This document shows positions 20,831 through 29,871 of a stretch of DNA of 64,000 nt, in pieces. Each line of letters starts with the position of its first letter. Positions within the stretch are counted from its first letter, which is position 1. The notes below the pieces were generated by a model. The model was not told the DNA's origin and did no database searches. It was given only the letters and a program-made list of their open reading frames with translations. This DNA is from Winogradskyella sediminis (GTDB lineage Bacteria > Bacteroidota > Bacteroidia > Flavobacteriales > Flavobacteriaceae). The translations under genes were made by a program, and so were the position numbers. The stretch is from contig NZ_QUNH01000002.1 of NCBI RefSeq assembly GCF_003387355.1, positions 41,606-105,605 on the forward strand. Reading direction: 5' to 3'.

Positions 20831-23293
20831 TTACCGTTTTAGTGTAAAGTGATTAGTAAATGTACGACCATCTTGAAGCTTCACCTTAAACCAATAATCG
20901 CTCGTGGGCATTCGCTCTCCATTAAATGTACCATCCCAACCTGAACTTAAAGGATCGAGCTCTATTAATAATTTTCCATAGCGATCAAATATTAATACGG
21001 ATGAATGGGATTGAAAGTTGGAAGAAATACCTTTAACTTGCCAATAATCATTGTTATCATCGTCGTTTGGCGTGAAAAATTTTGGAAAACCAATAACGGA
21101 AACTAAAGCGTCTGTGATTCCGCAATTGTTCTTATCTTTTATATAAACGGTGTAAAGTCCTGGTTCTACATTTTCAAAAGTTGAGGCATCTTGGTAAGGA
21201 CCATTGCTGTCATCCAAAGCATATTCATAATCACCTTCACCACTTGTAAAAATAGTGATGGTGTTATTTTGAGAGGCATCAATAACTTCAATACCAGAAA
21301 TCGTAGCAATATTAGAGGCTAAAACAGTAATCGTTCTATCTTTAAAACATCCATTGGTGTTAGTTACTCTTACAGTATAGGTACCAGGCGCATTAATTTC
21401 AATTGTTGAAGTGGTTTCTCCTGTAGACCAATCGTAATAATAATTATTTGGTAAATCGTCAATCACTCCTCCCTCTAGGGTTATTGTCTCTGGAAAAAAG
21501 TTAAGACAATACTGTGTCTCAAAAGTGGTTTCAATATTAGGAAGTGAAAATACAGTAAGTGCTACCGTATTAATACCATAACAAGCATTCTCATTTTCAA
21601 CACGTGCGTATATGGTTTGTGTATATGGAATGGTGTTTGTAAATGTTGTTCCTAGAGCATTATTTTCTACTAAAGCATCTTCGTAAGTTTCGTAATATAC
21701 TAGATCTAATCCAGACGGAGAACCTGCTAATATTTGGTTATCGGCATCTGTTAAGTTAAACTCCATAAAACCATCTTCTGTGCCATCTGTATCGCATAAT
21801 GCTAAGTTGGCATTACGAGAAGCTGTAGTACTGACTTCTAAAGTAACCTCACTAAAATTAACACAGTTTGTAGTGCTGTTGGTCACTCTGGTATAAATGA
21901 TTTGAGGATTTAAGAAATTATTAAAAGCACTACCATCAATAGCGTTAATGTTGTTTTTGGCATCATTTTGAGAGAGGTAATATTGAATTGAAGAATCTAC
22001 ATTGCCACCAGTAATGTCATCTGCGATTTCAGTAATGTTAAAAGTTGTAAAGCCTTCGGGAATACCATCTTCATCACATTGAAGTAGTAAAACATCATTG
22101 GCCGCTGGTTTAGGGTCTACCGTAATATTGAATGATGTGAAACCAATACAACCCGAATCCATATCTTGAATTTTTACAAAGATTTCAGTAGGAGTAGGCG
22201 CCGTATTTCTATAGGTTAATGATAAAGGTGAAGTCGATGTTTCGGCATTAGCTTGACTTAAGTAATAGCTGATGTCGTAATTTACTCCTGGATACCCATC
22301 TAGAATCTGTTGGGTTATAGTATTAAGATCAAAAGTTGAAATACCATTTTGGTCATCACCATCTAAGTCATCATCACAAATATGATAATCTGAAGGGATA
22401 TTAAAATCAGTGAGTGCTGAGACATTAATATCTACATCATTTATTATATAGCAGTTGGTAGTGGAATTTTCGATTCTAATATACACGGTTTCACTACTTG
22501 CTGTGTTAGTAAAAACATTTCCTAAAGGATTGATATTAATATTGGCATCACTTTCTGAGGTATGATAGGTTACGATAACATCAGATTCTCCATTGATAAT
22601 ATCATCCGTTAAATCGGTGAAGTCAAATTCAGTAATATTATCATCAAAAGGAGCTGTAGAATCGCATACATCAATGCTAGGTAAACTTGTGGAAATAGTA
22701 CCTATCGTTAAGGGGTTAGATGGAGCTTCAGGAAAGGTCGCAGTGCCAGTCCATTCTAATGAGAAAGGACTATTTCCAATAGGTCTATCAATTACAATAA
22801 AATAGCTTTCACCAGCTAAGACGTCGATATCGCTAACAAAGCTATCGCCACCTCCACCAGGCCCTTCAGAAGTTTCTGTAGATGTCGTGTTTAATCCTGT
22901 TCTGTTATTGCCTTGGTTAGCCGCAGCAGGATTTGTGGTAGAACAGCGAATAGCTTGTCCAAGTTGTCCACAACTAACATCTGGTCCAAAAATAAAGAAA
23001 TCATAATCTTCACTAATATCAGTACTGCTAGGAGTTAAAGTGAAAGCTAATGTACCATCTGTCGCAATATTCACTTCTAGCCAAATACTATTATTTTCTT
23101 GACTACCGCAAGTGTTAGAGTTATTTAATTCTTGAGAACCAATTCCATTTACATCTAAACTAAAATTTGAATTACCACAAACCGTTACTGCAAATTGACA
23201 ATCATTGGGTTGTTGACCGTAAATGAAAAGGTTACAGAATAAGAAGCAAAGTAGTAGAATAGTTTTTATAAAAGGCTGAGGGGAATTTATCAT
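20831..23293 (-). CDS. T9SS type B protein with four C/D-rich modules
   Basis: 820 residues. The signal peptide is about 1-26 (ILLLCFLFCNLFIYGQ). The head (about 27-190) carries VTVCGNSNFSLDVNG, NSIWLEVNIATDGTL and DYDFFIFGPD, a jelly-roll/PPC-like beta domain common in Bacteroidota secreted proteins. Four C/D-rich modules follow (about 205-590; DVCDSTAPFDD, YHICDDDLDGDD, LLQCDEDGIPEG, LALCDTDGTEDG). An Ig-like domain (STGETTSTIEINAPGTYTV) and the type B CTD (FPKFFTPNDDDNNDYWQVKG ... DRYGK ... NHFTLKR) complete it. Its ATG overlaps the TGA of the upstream gene by four bases, so the two are translated from one operon. Its C-terminal half is very similar to that of the upstream protein. Confidence 0.92.
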   Translation of the reverse strand: MINSPQPFIKTILLLCFLFCNLFIYGQQPNDCQFAVTVCGNSNFSLDVNGIGSQELNNSNTCGSQENNSIWLEVNIATDGTLAFTLTPSSTDISEDYDFFIFGPDVSCGQLGQAIRCSTTNPAAANQGNNRTGLNTTSTETSEGPGGGGDSFVSDIDVLAGESYFIVIDRPIGNSPFSLEWTGTATFPEAPSNPLTIGTISTSLPSIDVCDSTAPFDDNITEFDFTDLTDDIINGESDVIVTYHTSESDANININPLGNVFTNTASSETVYIRIENSTTNCYIINDVDINVSALTDFNIPSDYHICDDDLDGDDQNGISTFDLNTITQQILDGYPGVNYDISYYLSQANAETSTSPLSLTYRNTAPTPTEIFVKIQDMDSGCIGFTSFNITVDPKPAANDVLLLQCDEDGIPEGFTTFNITEIADDITGGNVDSSIQYYLSQNDAKNNINAIDGSAFNNFLNPQIIYTRVTNSTTNCVNFSEVTLEVSTTASRNANLALCDTDGTEDGFMEFNLTDADNQILAGSPSGLDLVYYETYEDALVENNALGTTFTNTIPYTQTIYARVENENACYGINTVALTVFSLPNIETTFETQYCLNFFPETITLEGGVIDDLPNNYYYDWSTGETTSTIEINAPGTYTVRVTNTNGCFKDRTITVLASNIATISGIEVIDASQNNTITIFTSGEGDYEYALDDSNGPYQDASTFENVEPGLYTVYIKDKNNCGITDALVSVIGFPKFFTPNDDDNNDYWQVKGISSNFQSHSSVLIFDRYGKLLIELDPLSSGWDGTFNGERMPTSDYWFKVKLQDGRTFTNHFTLKR

Positions 23294-26200
23294 CGTTTTA
23301 ATGTAAAGTGATTTGAATATGTACGTCCATCTTCTAAGGTAACTTTAAACCAATAATCGCTGGTTGGCATTTTTTTTCCATTAAATGTACCATCCCAACC
23401 AGAACTTAATGGATTGAGTGTTGTTAAAAGTTTTCCGTATCTATCAAAAATATAAATTTTTGAATTGGCTTGAAACTGTTCTGAGATACCATAAACTTGC
23501 CAATAGTCGTTAGTATCATCGTTATTTGGAGTAAAAAATTTTGGGAAACCTATAACCGAAACGAAATCTTCAGTAATACCACAATCGTTTTTATCGCGAA
23601 TATAAACCGTATAAATTCCGGGTTTTAGGTCGTGAAATGTATTATTATCCTGGTAAGGGCCGTTGATATCATCTAAAGCGTATTCGTAATGACCTTCTCC
23701 GTTGACTATTACAGAAATAGAATTATGCGAAGTTGCATCAACAACATCAATTGCTGTAACCGTAGCAATATTAGACGGTAAAACGGTAATGGTACGATCT
23801 TTAAAGCAACCGTTAGTGTTAGAGACGCGAACCGTGTAAGTACCTGGAGCATTTATTTCAATTGTTGAAGTGGTTTCTCCTGTAGACCATTCATAATAAT
23901 AGTTGCTTGGTAGATCGTTGACAATTCCACCATTTAAAACTATGGGCTCTGGAGCATCATTTAAGCAATAATAGATTTCGGTTGCCGTCTCAACGTGAGG
24001 TAGATTAAAAACAGTTAATTCAATTTTACTTATACCATAGCATGCGTTAGCGTTTTCAACACGTGCGTAAATAGTTTGTTGATTTGGGATGGTATTGGTA
24101 AATGTCTCATTTAAAGTGTTCGTTTCTAATAAGGCGTCTTCATAAGATTCATAATACTCTACGTTTAGGTCTGTTGGAGAATTTGCTAAAATAGTTGCAT
24201 TAGCATCACTAAGATTAAATGTAATAAATCCATCTTCGGCACCATCCAAATCACATAGCGCTAAGCTAGCGTCGTTTGTTGAGGTCGTGCTAACCTCTAG
24301 AGTAATTTCACTGATGTTAATACAATTAGAGTTAGTATTTGTAACTTTTGCAAATACAGTTTGAGGGTTAATATAATTCTCAAAAGCCTCACTATATAAT
24401 GGGTTTTCATCATTTTCGGCATCAGTTTGTGAAATGTAAAAATTAACATCGGTATTCTCAACTCCATTCGTAATTTCGTTAATGCCTTCATTGAGGTTGA
24501 AAATTGTAAAACCATCCGGAATTCCGTCTTCATCACACTGCGTAATTGTAATGTCATTAGCCACAGGAATAGGGTTAATGGCCAGCTCAAAACTATCAAT
24601 AGCAACGCAATCTGTATGTAAAGCATTTTCAACTCTCACAAAAATAGTCTCATTTATTGCTGTTGTATTGGTATAGGTTAGCGGTAATGGATTAGTGTTA
24701 GATGCTGCTTCGGCTTGCGACTGGTGAAATGTAATATTAATATCTGCTTGATCTCCTTTAATATCAGGAATTAAATCGCGAAGTTCAATAGTGGCAATGC
24801 CGTCCATTACATCTCCAATATTGTCACAAAATGCTATTGGATGTAATTCTGAAATATATGGTACATTAAATACTTCGATTTCAAACGAATTTATAGCAAA
24901 ACAATTGGTATTGTTCTCATTATCCACACGTACAAAGATGGTTTGCGGATTGGAAATATTGTTGTACGGAAAGGTTAAGGCATTTGTATTAGCTTCAGCA
25001 TCGTCAAAAGTTTCAAAATAATTAACGTTGTATTGCAAAGGGTCTTGACTTAATAAGACTTCTGTATTTTTAACTGTAAAATCGAAAGGCATAAATCCGT
25101 CGTTCCCTATAGTATCGCATACAGCTATGTCTGAAAGTGGATGTGCCTCAGGAATTTCGAAAACACCAACAACAGCACTACCTTCAATGGGACACTTACC
25201 ATTATTTGGTTCAATATAGACTTCGTAAAAACCAGGTGTATCTATCACTAGCTGTGATGAGGTTTCAGGTAATGGTACTCCATTAAAAGACCATACGTAA
25301 TCTGCTCCTATAATATCATCGGCCTGTAACGTATAAGTGTCATTTGTACATAATTTTAATTCTGTTGTACTCACTCCATTTCTAATGATATCTGTTTCAG
25401 AATTAAATAAAGATTGAATAAAAGGAGGTAAACCAATTCTGCTGATATTCTGGTTGGCACCATTAACGTCGAGGAGTATACCTTGTTCTTCATAATTTAC
25501 TGCTAAACCATCGGCTTCAGGATTATTAATAACACCTAAGTATTTTGAAATTGTAGTGTTGCCCGTATAACTGAGGTTTGCTCTATAAATACGTCTATCT
25601 ATGCCTAATTGCAACGCACCAGCTGTTACAGCATTTGAAGAATGAATGATTTGTTGTGTACTTGGAATATCGAATTGTTCTAAGTCCCACTGTAAAATAT
25701 GGCTTGTTCCGTCTCCAGAAGCACCTTCGCTAATTGTGGCATATACTTTTTTGCTTTCGGCAGAGAATTCTACTCCATAGGGACTATGTCCATTTTCGGA
25801 ACCGTAAAGTTCAATTGGATTAGACACTATTCCCGTTTCATTATTAAAATCGTATAAAAAAATATTGCCTGGCGCATTACCACCTGCTACCGTTGCTTCA
25901 CCAAAATTAGCAGCTATAAGTTTTGATGCATCGGGTGATGTCTTAATGTAGCCCAAAGAATTTCGTCTGTAACCTTCAATAGGAATATTAGGTCCTATTT
26001 GAGAAATTACAGGTGTAGTTTGTACTCCATTAGTGTCAATTTTAAAGGCATAAAATTTGTTTCCAAAATGTGTAAGCACCCAGAACGATGAACAGTCTTC
26101 GGCACGAACAGCAGTGATTTTTTCTGAACTTTTATATTGTGTTTCTAGAGCAACAGAAGGATCGTAAGTTACGAGATGTATATTTTTTTCAACGGCATCC

Positions 26201-26721
26201 ACATCTCCTAAGCCTCCATTTAATGACATGTCTATTAGTGAATAATTAAAGCCATTATTAAACCCATCATCTGCAGAGGGAATTGTAGCTCCACCTTCAT
26301 ACGAGCCAGTATATTGGTTGGGATATGCTGTGGCATTATTTTGATGCGGTTCATCTACCGTAAAAATGTAATACTTATCTGTATCTTCGGGTTTTGGAAC
26401 GATGAGTCCAGATGATGTACTAGATGGATCTCCTAAAAGTCCGGTACCACCAAAATAATTACCGTTAGACATAATCTGGTGATTTCGATTCCATACCGTT
26501 CTTCCATCAGAATAAAATAATAAATTTCCGTTGGCATCTGCAATAGAGGTACAGCCTTCTAACGTATTTATTTGACCATTGGTTATTGCGGTTACACTTC
26601 CTGATTCTGCATTGAATTGTAAGCCAGCATTTTGTCCAAAATACCAAAATGAAGCTTCACTTTGGGCCTGTAATTGGTTGCTAGTTATAAATATAAATAC
26701 AATTAAAAAGATGCTTCTCAT
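23290..26721 (-). CDS. T9SS type B protein with beta-propeller head and four C/D-rich modules
   Basis: 1143 residues. The signal peptide is about 1-20. Residues about 22-430 look like a beta-propeller of the kind seen in gliding-motility-associated proteins (ASFWYFGQNAGLQF, DANGNLLFYSDGRTVWN, YGVEFSAESKKVYATI, ALQLGIDRRIYRA). An Ig-like domain (about 450-515) follows, then four C/D-rich modules (about 520-905; DIAVCDTIGNDG, IAFCDNIGDVMDG, ITQCDEDGIPDG, LALCDLDGAEDG). A second Ig-like domain (STGETTSTIEINAPGTYTV) and the type B CTD (FPKFFTPNNDDTNDYWQVYG ... DRYGK ... NHFTLKR) end the chain. First gene of an apparent three-gene operon (23290, 20831, 19010). The propeller may bind ligand or protein; no catalytic motif is evident. 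Confidence 0.92.
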   Translation of the reverse strand: MRSIFLIVFIFITSNQLQAQSEASFWYFGQNAGLQFNAESGSVTAITNGQINTLEGCTSIADANGNLLFYSDGRTVWNRNHQIMSNGNYFGGTGLLGDPSSTSSGLIVPKPEDTDKYYIFTVDEPHQNNATAYPNQYTGSYEGGATIPSADDGFNNGFNYSLIDMSLNGGLGDVDAVEKNIHLVTYDPSVALETQYKSSEKITAVRAEDCSSFWVLTHFGNKFYAFKIDTNGVQTTPVISQIGPNIPIEGYRRNSLGYIKTSPDASKLIAANFGEATVAGGNAPGNIFLYDFNNETGIVSNPIELYGSENGHSPYGVEFSAESKKVYATISEGASGDGTSHILQWDLEQFDIPSTQQIIHSSNAVTAGALQLGIDRRIYRANLSYTGNTTISKYLGVINNPEADGLAVNYEEQGILLDVNGANQNISRIGLPPFIQSLFNSETDIIRNGVSTTELKLCTNDTYTLQADDIIGADYVWSFNGVPLPETSSQLVIDTPGFYEVYIEPNNGKCPIEGSAVVGVFEIPEAHPLSDIAVCDTIGNDGFMPFDFTVKNTEVLLSQDPLQYNVNYFETFDDAEANTNALTFPYNNISNPQTIFVRVDNENNTNCFAINSFEIEVFNVPYISELHPIAFCDNIGDVMDGIATIELRDLIPDIKGDQADINITFHQSQAEAASNTNPLPLTYTNTTAINETIFVRVENALHTDCVAIDSFELAINPIPVANDITITQCDEDGIPDGFTIFNLNEGINEITNGVENTDVNFYISQTDAENDENPLYSEAFENYINPQTVFAKVTNTNSNCINISEITLEVSTTSTNDASLALCDLDGAEDGFITFNLSDANATILANSPTDLNVEYYESYEDALLETNTLNETFTNTIPNQQTIYARVENANACYGISKIELTVFNLPHVETATEIYYCLNDAPEPIVLNGGIVNDLPSNYYYEWSTGETTSTIEINAPGTYTVRVSNTNGCFKDRTITVLPSNIATVTAIDVVDATSHNSISVIVNGEGHYEYALDDINGPYQDNNTFHDLKPGIYTVYIRDKNDCGITEDFVSVIGFPKFFTPNNDDTNDYWQVYGISEQFQANSKIYIFDRYGKLLTTLNPLSSGWDGTFNGKKMPTSDYWFKVTLEDGRTYSNHFTLKR

Positions 26722-26817
26722 GGGTGTGTAATGTCGTCGATTACATTAGGCACACAAGATAACAACTAGAAGATTAAAAATCTTAAGTTTTAACATTCTA
26801 TGAATGCGAAGTACTAA

Positions 26818-27645
26818 TTATAAATCTCTCTTCTTTAATAATTGATAAGATAAAAAGACGAATAGTGTAGTCCAACCTAAAACAATTGCAATCTCATACC
26901 AATGTACAGCGTAATCGTACATTATGTCTGTTTTTTCAGGAAATTTGGTCATAACGATACGCTGAACAGGTTGATTAATAAGATTATACATAGACTCTAA
27001 AGGAAGCACTCCTTTAACTTTAAATGCAGATTCAACAGTACCAGTAAAATAGACTGCAGCCCAAAAAATTAGCCATTCTACGATATAAAGTATAACTAAA
27101 AAAGCTAAGGCAAAAGCAGAACGTTTTACTAACATGCCAAAGAATAAACACAGACTAAAGAAGCCTACGAGTTTTACAAAATAAGCCAGTAAAAATTCCA
27201 CTTCTCTAAAAATAATTGTGGCTTCCGTATAGCTTGAGTAATACATTCCAATAACAAATGTGGCTAAACCAATAAGTATCGTAGCACATAAAGAGAAAAA
27301 AACAATGGTGTAGAATTTAGAAAGTACAAATTCCTTTTTGCTTAACCCATCTATTAGGTTCTGTTTTAAAGTTTTGTTACTGTATTCATTACCAATCATA
27401 CTCACTACAACGATGGCAAAAAAGAACTTAAAATAGGAGGCGAAGAAGGTAGTAATATGCCAGATAATAGGGAAGTTGAAAATACCCAATTCACCTAATT
27501 CGAGTGTAAAAAAACCGAAAAAGTTTATTTTAATAGAGGATAAAATTAATACTGTAAACGGGAGTATAAAGGATACAAATATTAAAACAACACTGACTTT
27601 ATTAAGCCAAAGTTTTTGAAATTCAATTTTTATAAGACGTAACAT
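26818..27645 (-). CDS. ABC transporter permease (ABC-2 type)
   Basis: 275 residues from the ATG at 27645 (MLRLIKIEFQKLW). A TTG eight codons upstream is possible but less likely. Six hydrophobic segments are visible: about 17-40, 55-85, 105-135, 150-175, 180-205 and 245-270. The N-terminal LIKIEFQKLW motif and the NEYSNKTLKQNLIDGLSKKEF loop are typical of permeases of BcrB/NatB-like exporters. It is encoded 53 bases after the ATPase and forms a two-component exporter with it. The substrate is unknown. Antimicrobial-peptide resistance is a common role for this family, but nothing here proves it. Confidence 0.88.
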   Translation of the reverse strand: MLRLIKIEFQKLWLNKVSVVLIFVSFILPFTVLILSSIKINFFGFFTLELGELGIFNFPIIWHITTFFASYFKFFFAIVVVSMIGNEYSNKTLKQNLIDGLSKKEFVLSKFYTIVFFSLCATILIGLATFVIGMYYSSYTEATIIFREVEFLLAYFVKLVGFFSLCLFFGMLVKRSAFALAFLVILYIVEWLIFWAAVYFTGTVESAFKVKGVLPLESMYNLINQPVQRIVMTKFPEKTDIMYDYAVHWYEIAIVLGWTTLFVFLSYQLLKKRDL

Positions 27646-27698
27646 ATGTGGTTGGTTTTGCGTACCCAAAAGGGCATTATGCTATTATTTTGGTTGAT

Positions 27699-28595
27699 TT
27701 ATTTATGGTCTGTTAGTTGTAAGAATTGTTCTTCTAAACTTTCTTTACGTTTTACGAGATGAGATAGTAAAATTCCCTTTTCAAACATAAGTTGATTAAA
27801 TTCTGAAGCTGACATTGCCTCATTTAAAAATGCCGTAATTAAGTCGCCTTCAATTTTTACGTTACCAATATTTGAATGTGTTTCTAAAACCTGAAGTAAA
27901 GCCTCATGTTTTTCAGCCTTTAACTCAAAGAAACCATAGCTGTTAATCATTTCATCTACACGACCAGCGTAAAGTTTTTCTCCTTTGCGCAGTACTACAA
28001 CATGCGAGCACACTTTTTCAACTTCGTCTAATAAGTGAGAAGCCAAAAGAATTGTGGTACCGTTTGCCGCAATATTTTTTATAATTTCTCTAATTTGATG
28101 GATGCCTTGTGGATCTAAGCCATTGGTAGGTTCATCTAAAATTAAAATTTCGGGATCGTTGAGTAGGGCAGAAGCAATGGCTAAACGCTGCTTCATACCT
28201 AATGAGTATGTTCTAAACTTATGATCTTTTCTATCTAATAAGCCTACAACGGTAAGTTTTTCGTCTATCTTATTTTGGTCAACTCCTTTAATACGGCAAA
28301 CAAGTTTTAAATTTTGTTCAGCCGTCATATAAGGATAAAAATTTGGACGCTCAATAATAGCTCCTACTTGTTTTAACGCATCATGAGTTGAAGTGGTCCC
28401 ATCAAACCAATGAAAATCTCCTTGTGTTTTATTGACTACATTTAAAACAATACCCAAGGTTGTGGATTTACCACTGCCATTTGGGCCTAAGATGCCATAA
28501 ACATTGCCTTTATTAATAGTAAAACTTAAATCTTTTACAGCTGTAAGATAGCCGAATTTCTTTGTGAGATTATTAATGGTAAGTATTGGTTCCAA
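27699..28595 (-). CDS. ABC transporter ATP-binding protein
   Basis: 298 residues, apparently starting at TTG (no in-frame ATG precedes the conserved N-terminus). The nucleotide-binding domain shows Walker A GPNGSGKST (37-45), signature SLGMK (131-135), Walker B LILDE (151-155), D-loop GLD and switch His187 in LLASHLLDEV. The C-terminal about 85 residues form the regulatory tail usual in BcrA-type ATPases. It drives the adjacent permease. It lies between the T9SS-protein locus and housekeeping genes. I considered gliding GldA but see no GldF or GldG partner. Confidence 0.9.
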   Translation of the reverse strand: MEPILTINNLTKKFGYLTAVKDLSFTINKGNVYGILGPNGSGKSTTLGIVLNVVNKTQGDFHWFDGTTSTHDALKQVGAIIERPNFYPYMTAEQNLKLVCRIKGVDQNKIDEKLTVVGLLDRKDHKFRTYSLGMKQRLAIASALLNDPEILILDEPTNGLDPQGIHQIREIIKNIAANGTTILLASHLLDEVEKVCSHVVVLRKGEKLYAGRVDEMINSYGFFELKAEKHEALLQVLETHSNIGNVKIEGDLITAFLNEAMSASEFNQLMFEKGILLSHLVKRKESLEEQFLQLTDHK

Positions 28596-28809
28596 AATGA
28601 TTGGTTTTAGAAATGCCGAAGTCGCTTCAGCAAAAGTTGGTTATAAAGGTAAGACGAACGAGGCTTTTATTTGTTACAGTTATTTTGTTTTTAAATGAAT
28701 AGCTCTTAAAATACAGAATCAATTCTATCGTTATTGCCATTGGTATCATTTCTATTAAAATTAGAAGTAACTATATTATAATTCATTTAAAAACTCTTAA
28801 ATTTAGCAC

Positions 28810-29871
28810 ATGAGTGAGGATCTAAAAATATCAAAACGAAAACCTACCTATCCTATTTCAGATAAGTTAAATACCTATCTTTCTAAATATAGAAGAAATA
28901 TAGATTTACCCATTTTTTATTCGGATTTACTGCGTTTTCAAGGTTCCGTTGTAGTCTACGATAAAAATGATGTAGATACTTTGTGGGTCCGTGTTTATTA
29001 CAATGAATATGAACGCGAAGAAATTGATATCAGTTTAAAGCAAGTGTACTCTAGTTTAATTTCTGATGGTGGTACAAGCATTTTAAAATACTTAAGTGTA
29101 GATGCTATTGACTTTTGTACGTTTGGAAATTCTAAGCCATTTAGAATAAAAGTTAGAAATGTATTGAATGATAATTACACTTATTTCTATGTTAAAACAG
29201 CAGACGCGTCTAGGGTATATGGTTTAGAGTTGGAGCAGATGTTGTCTCCATATCAAATTAATTTTTTGGTTTGTAAAGATACGTTGATTGAAGAACATAT
29301 TGCGGGTATTCCAGGAGATGAGTTTATTAAGAATATGTTGCCCGATTGTAGTTCGTCTGAAAAAGCACAAATTGCAAAAGAATTTGTAAAGTTCAATGAG
29401 CGCTGTCTTATTCGGTTGTTGGGAGATATGCGTTCGTATAATTATGTGATTGTGCCAACGCACGACTTTGATCATGTTGTTTTTAAAATTAGAGCTATTG
29501 ATTTTGACCAACAATCTTACGAAGGCAATTTAAAAATTTATAGACCACAATTTTTTAAAGAGAACTTTAAAATGGTGGAGTTGGTGCGCGAAAAAATTCA
29601 ACATGAATCCATAGATCAGTATAAAATAGAAGAACGCTCTATTGTTGCCAAGCGCATGATTAGTTATCACACACGTCTAAATGCATTATTAGATTGTATG
29701 GAAGATGATGAAATTTCTATTCCAAAACATATTGAAATGCTTAAAGAGGATATCTATAATTATACGATGGATTTAAACTTTAGAAAAAGTGAAAATATGG
29801 GTGAAGTGCTCAAAAATGCACTCGACTTTGTAAAACGAAATTATGAAAATGTTAATTTGAAACGTTTGTAG
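28810..29871 (+). CDS. Protein with kinase-like catalytic residues, function unknown
   Basis: 353 residues; I do not recognise a named family. Residues 1-120 are a beta-rich N-terminal part. From about 120 the order of residues matches a protein-kinase/APH-like fold. There is a possible beta-3 lysine (YFYVKT, K129), helix-C glutamates (LELEQM, E140 and E142) and a hinge-like EEHIAGIPGDEF (161-172). A catalytic-loop-like GDMRSYN (D206, N211, with the canonical five-residue spacing) and IRAIDFD (D231/D233, the DFG position) follow. The region after 255 is helical. No signal peptide or membrane segment, so it is probably cytosolic. It is transcribed away from the ABC pair and its stop abuts the stop of the converging pRiA4b-like gene. 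The kinase reading is inference from motif order and spacing only. Confidence 0.75.
   Translation: MSEDLKISKRKPTYPISDKLNTYLSKYRRNIDLPIFYSDLLRFQGSVVVYDKNDVDTLWVRVYYNEYEREEIDISLKQVYSSLISDGGTSILKYLSVDAIDFCTFGNSKPFRIKVRNVLNDNYTYFYVKTADASRVYGLELEQMLSPYQINFLVCKDTLIEEHIAGIPGDEFIKNMLPDCSSSEKAQIAKEFVKFNERCLIRLLGDMRSYNYVIVPTHDFDHVVFKIRAIDFDQQSYEGNLKIYRPQFFKENFKMVELVREKIQHESIDQYKIEERSIVAKRMISYHTRLNALLDCMEDDEISIPKHIEMLKEDIYNYTMDLNFRKSENMGEVLKNALDFVKRNYENVNLKRL

Noticed and set aside
26818-28595. GldA/GldF gliding transporter
   Set aside because: Walker and permease sequences are of the generic BcrA/BcrB exporter type; no GldG or other gld gene is nearby.
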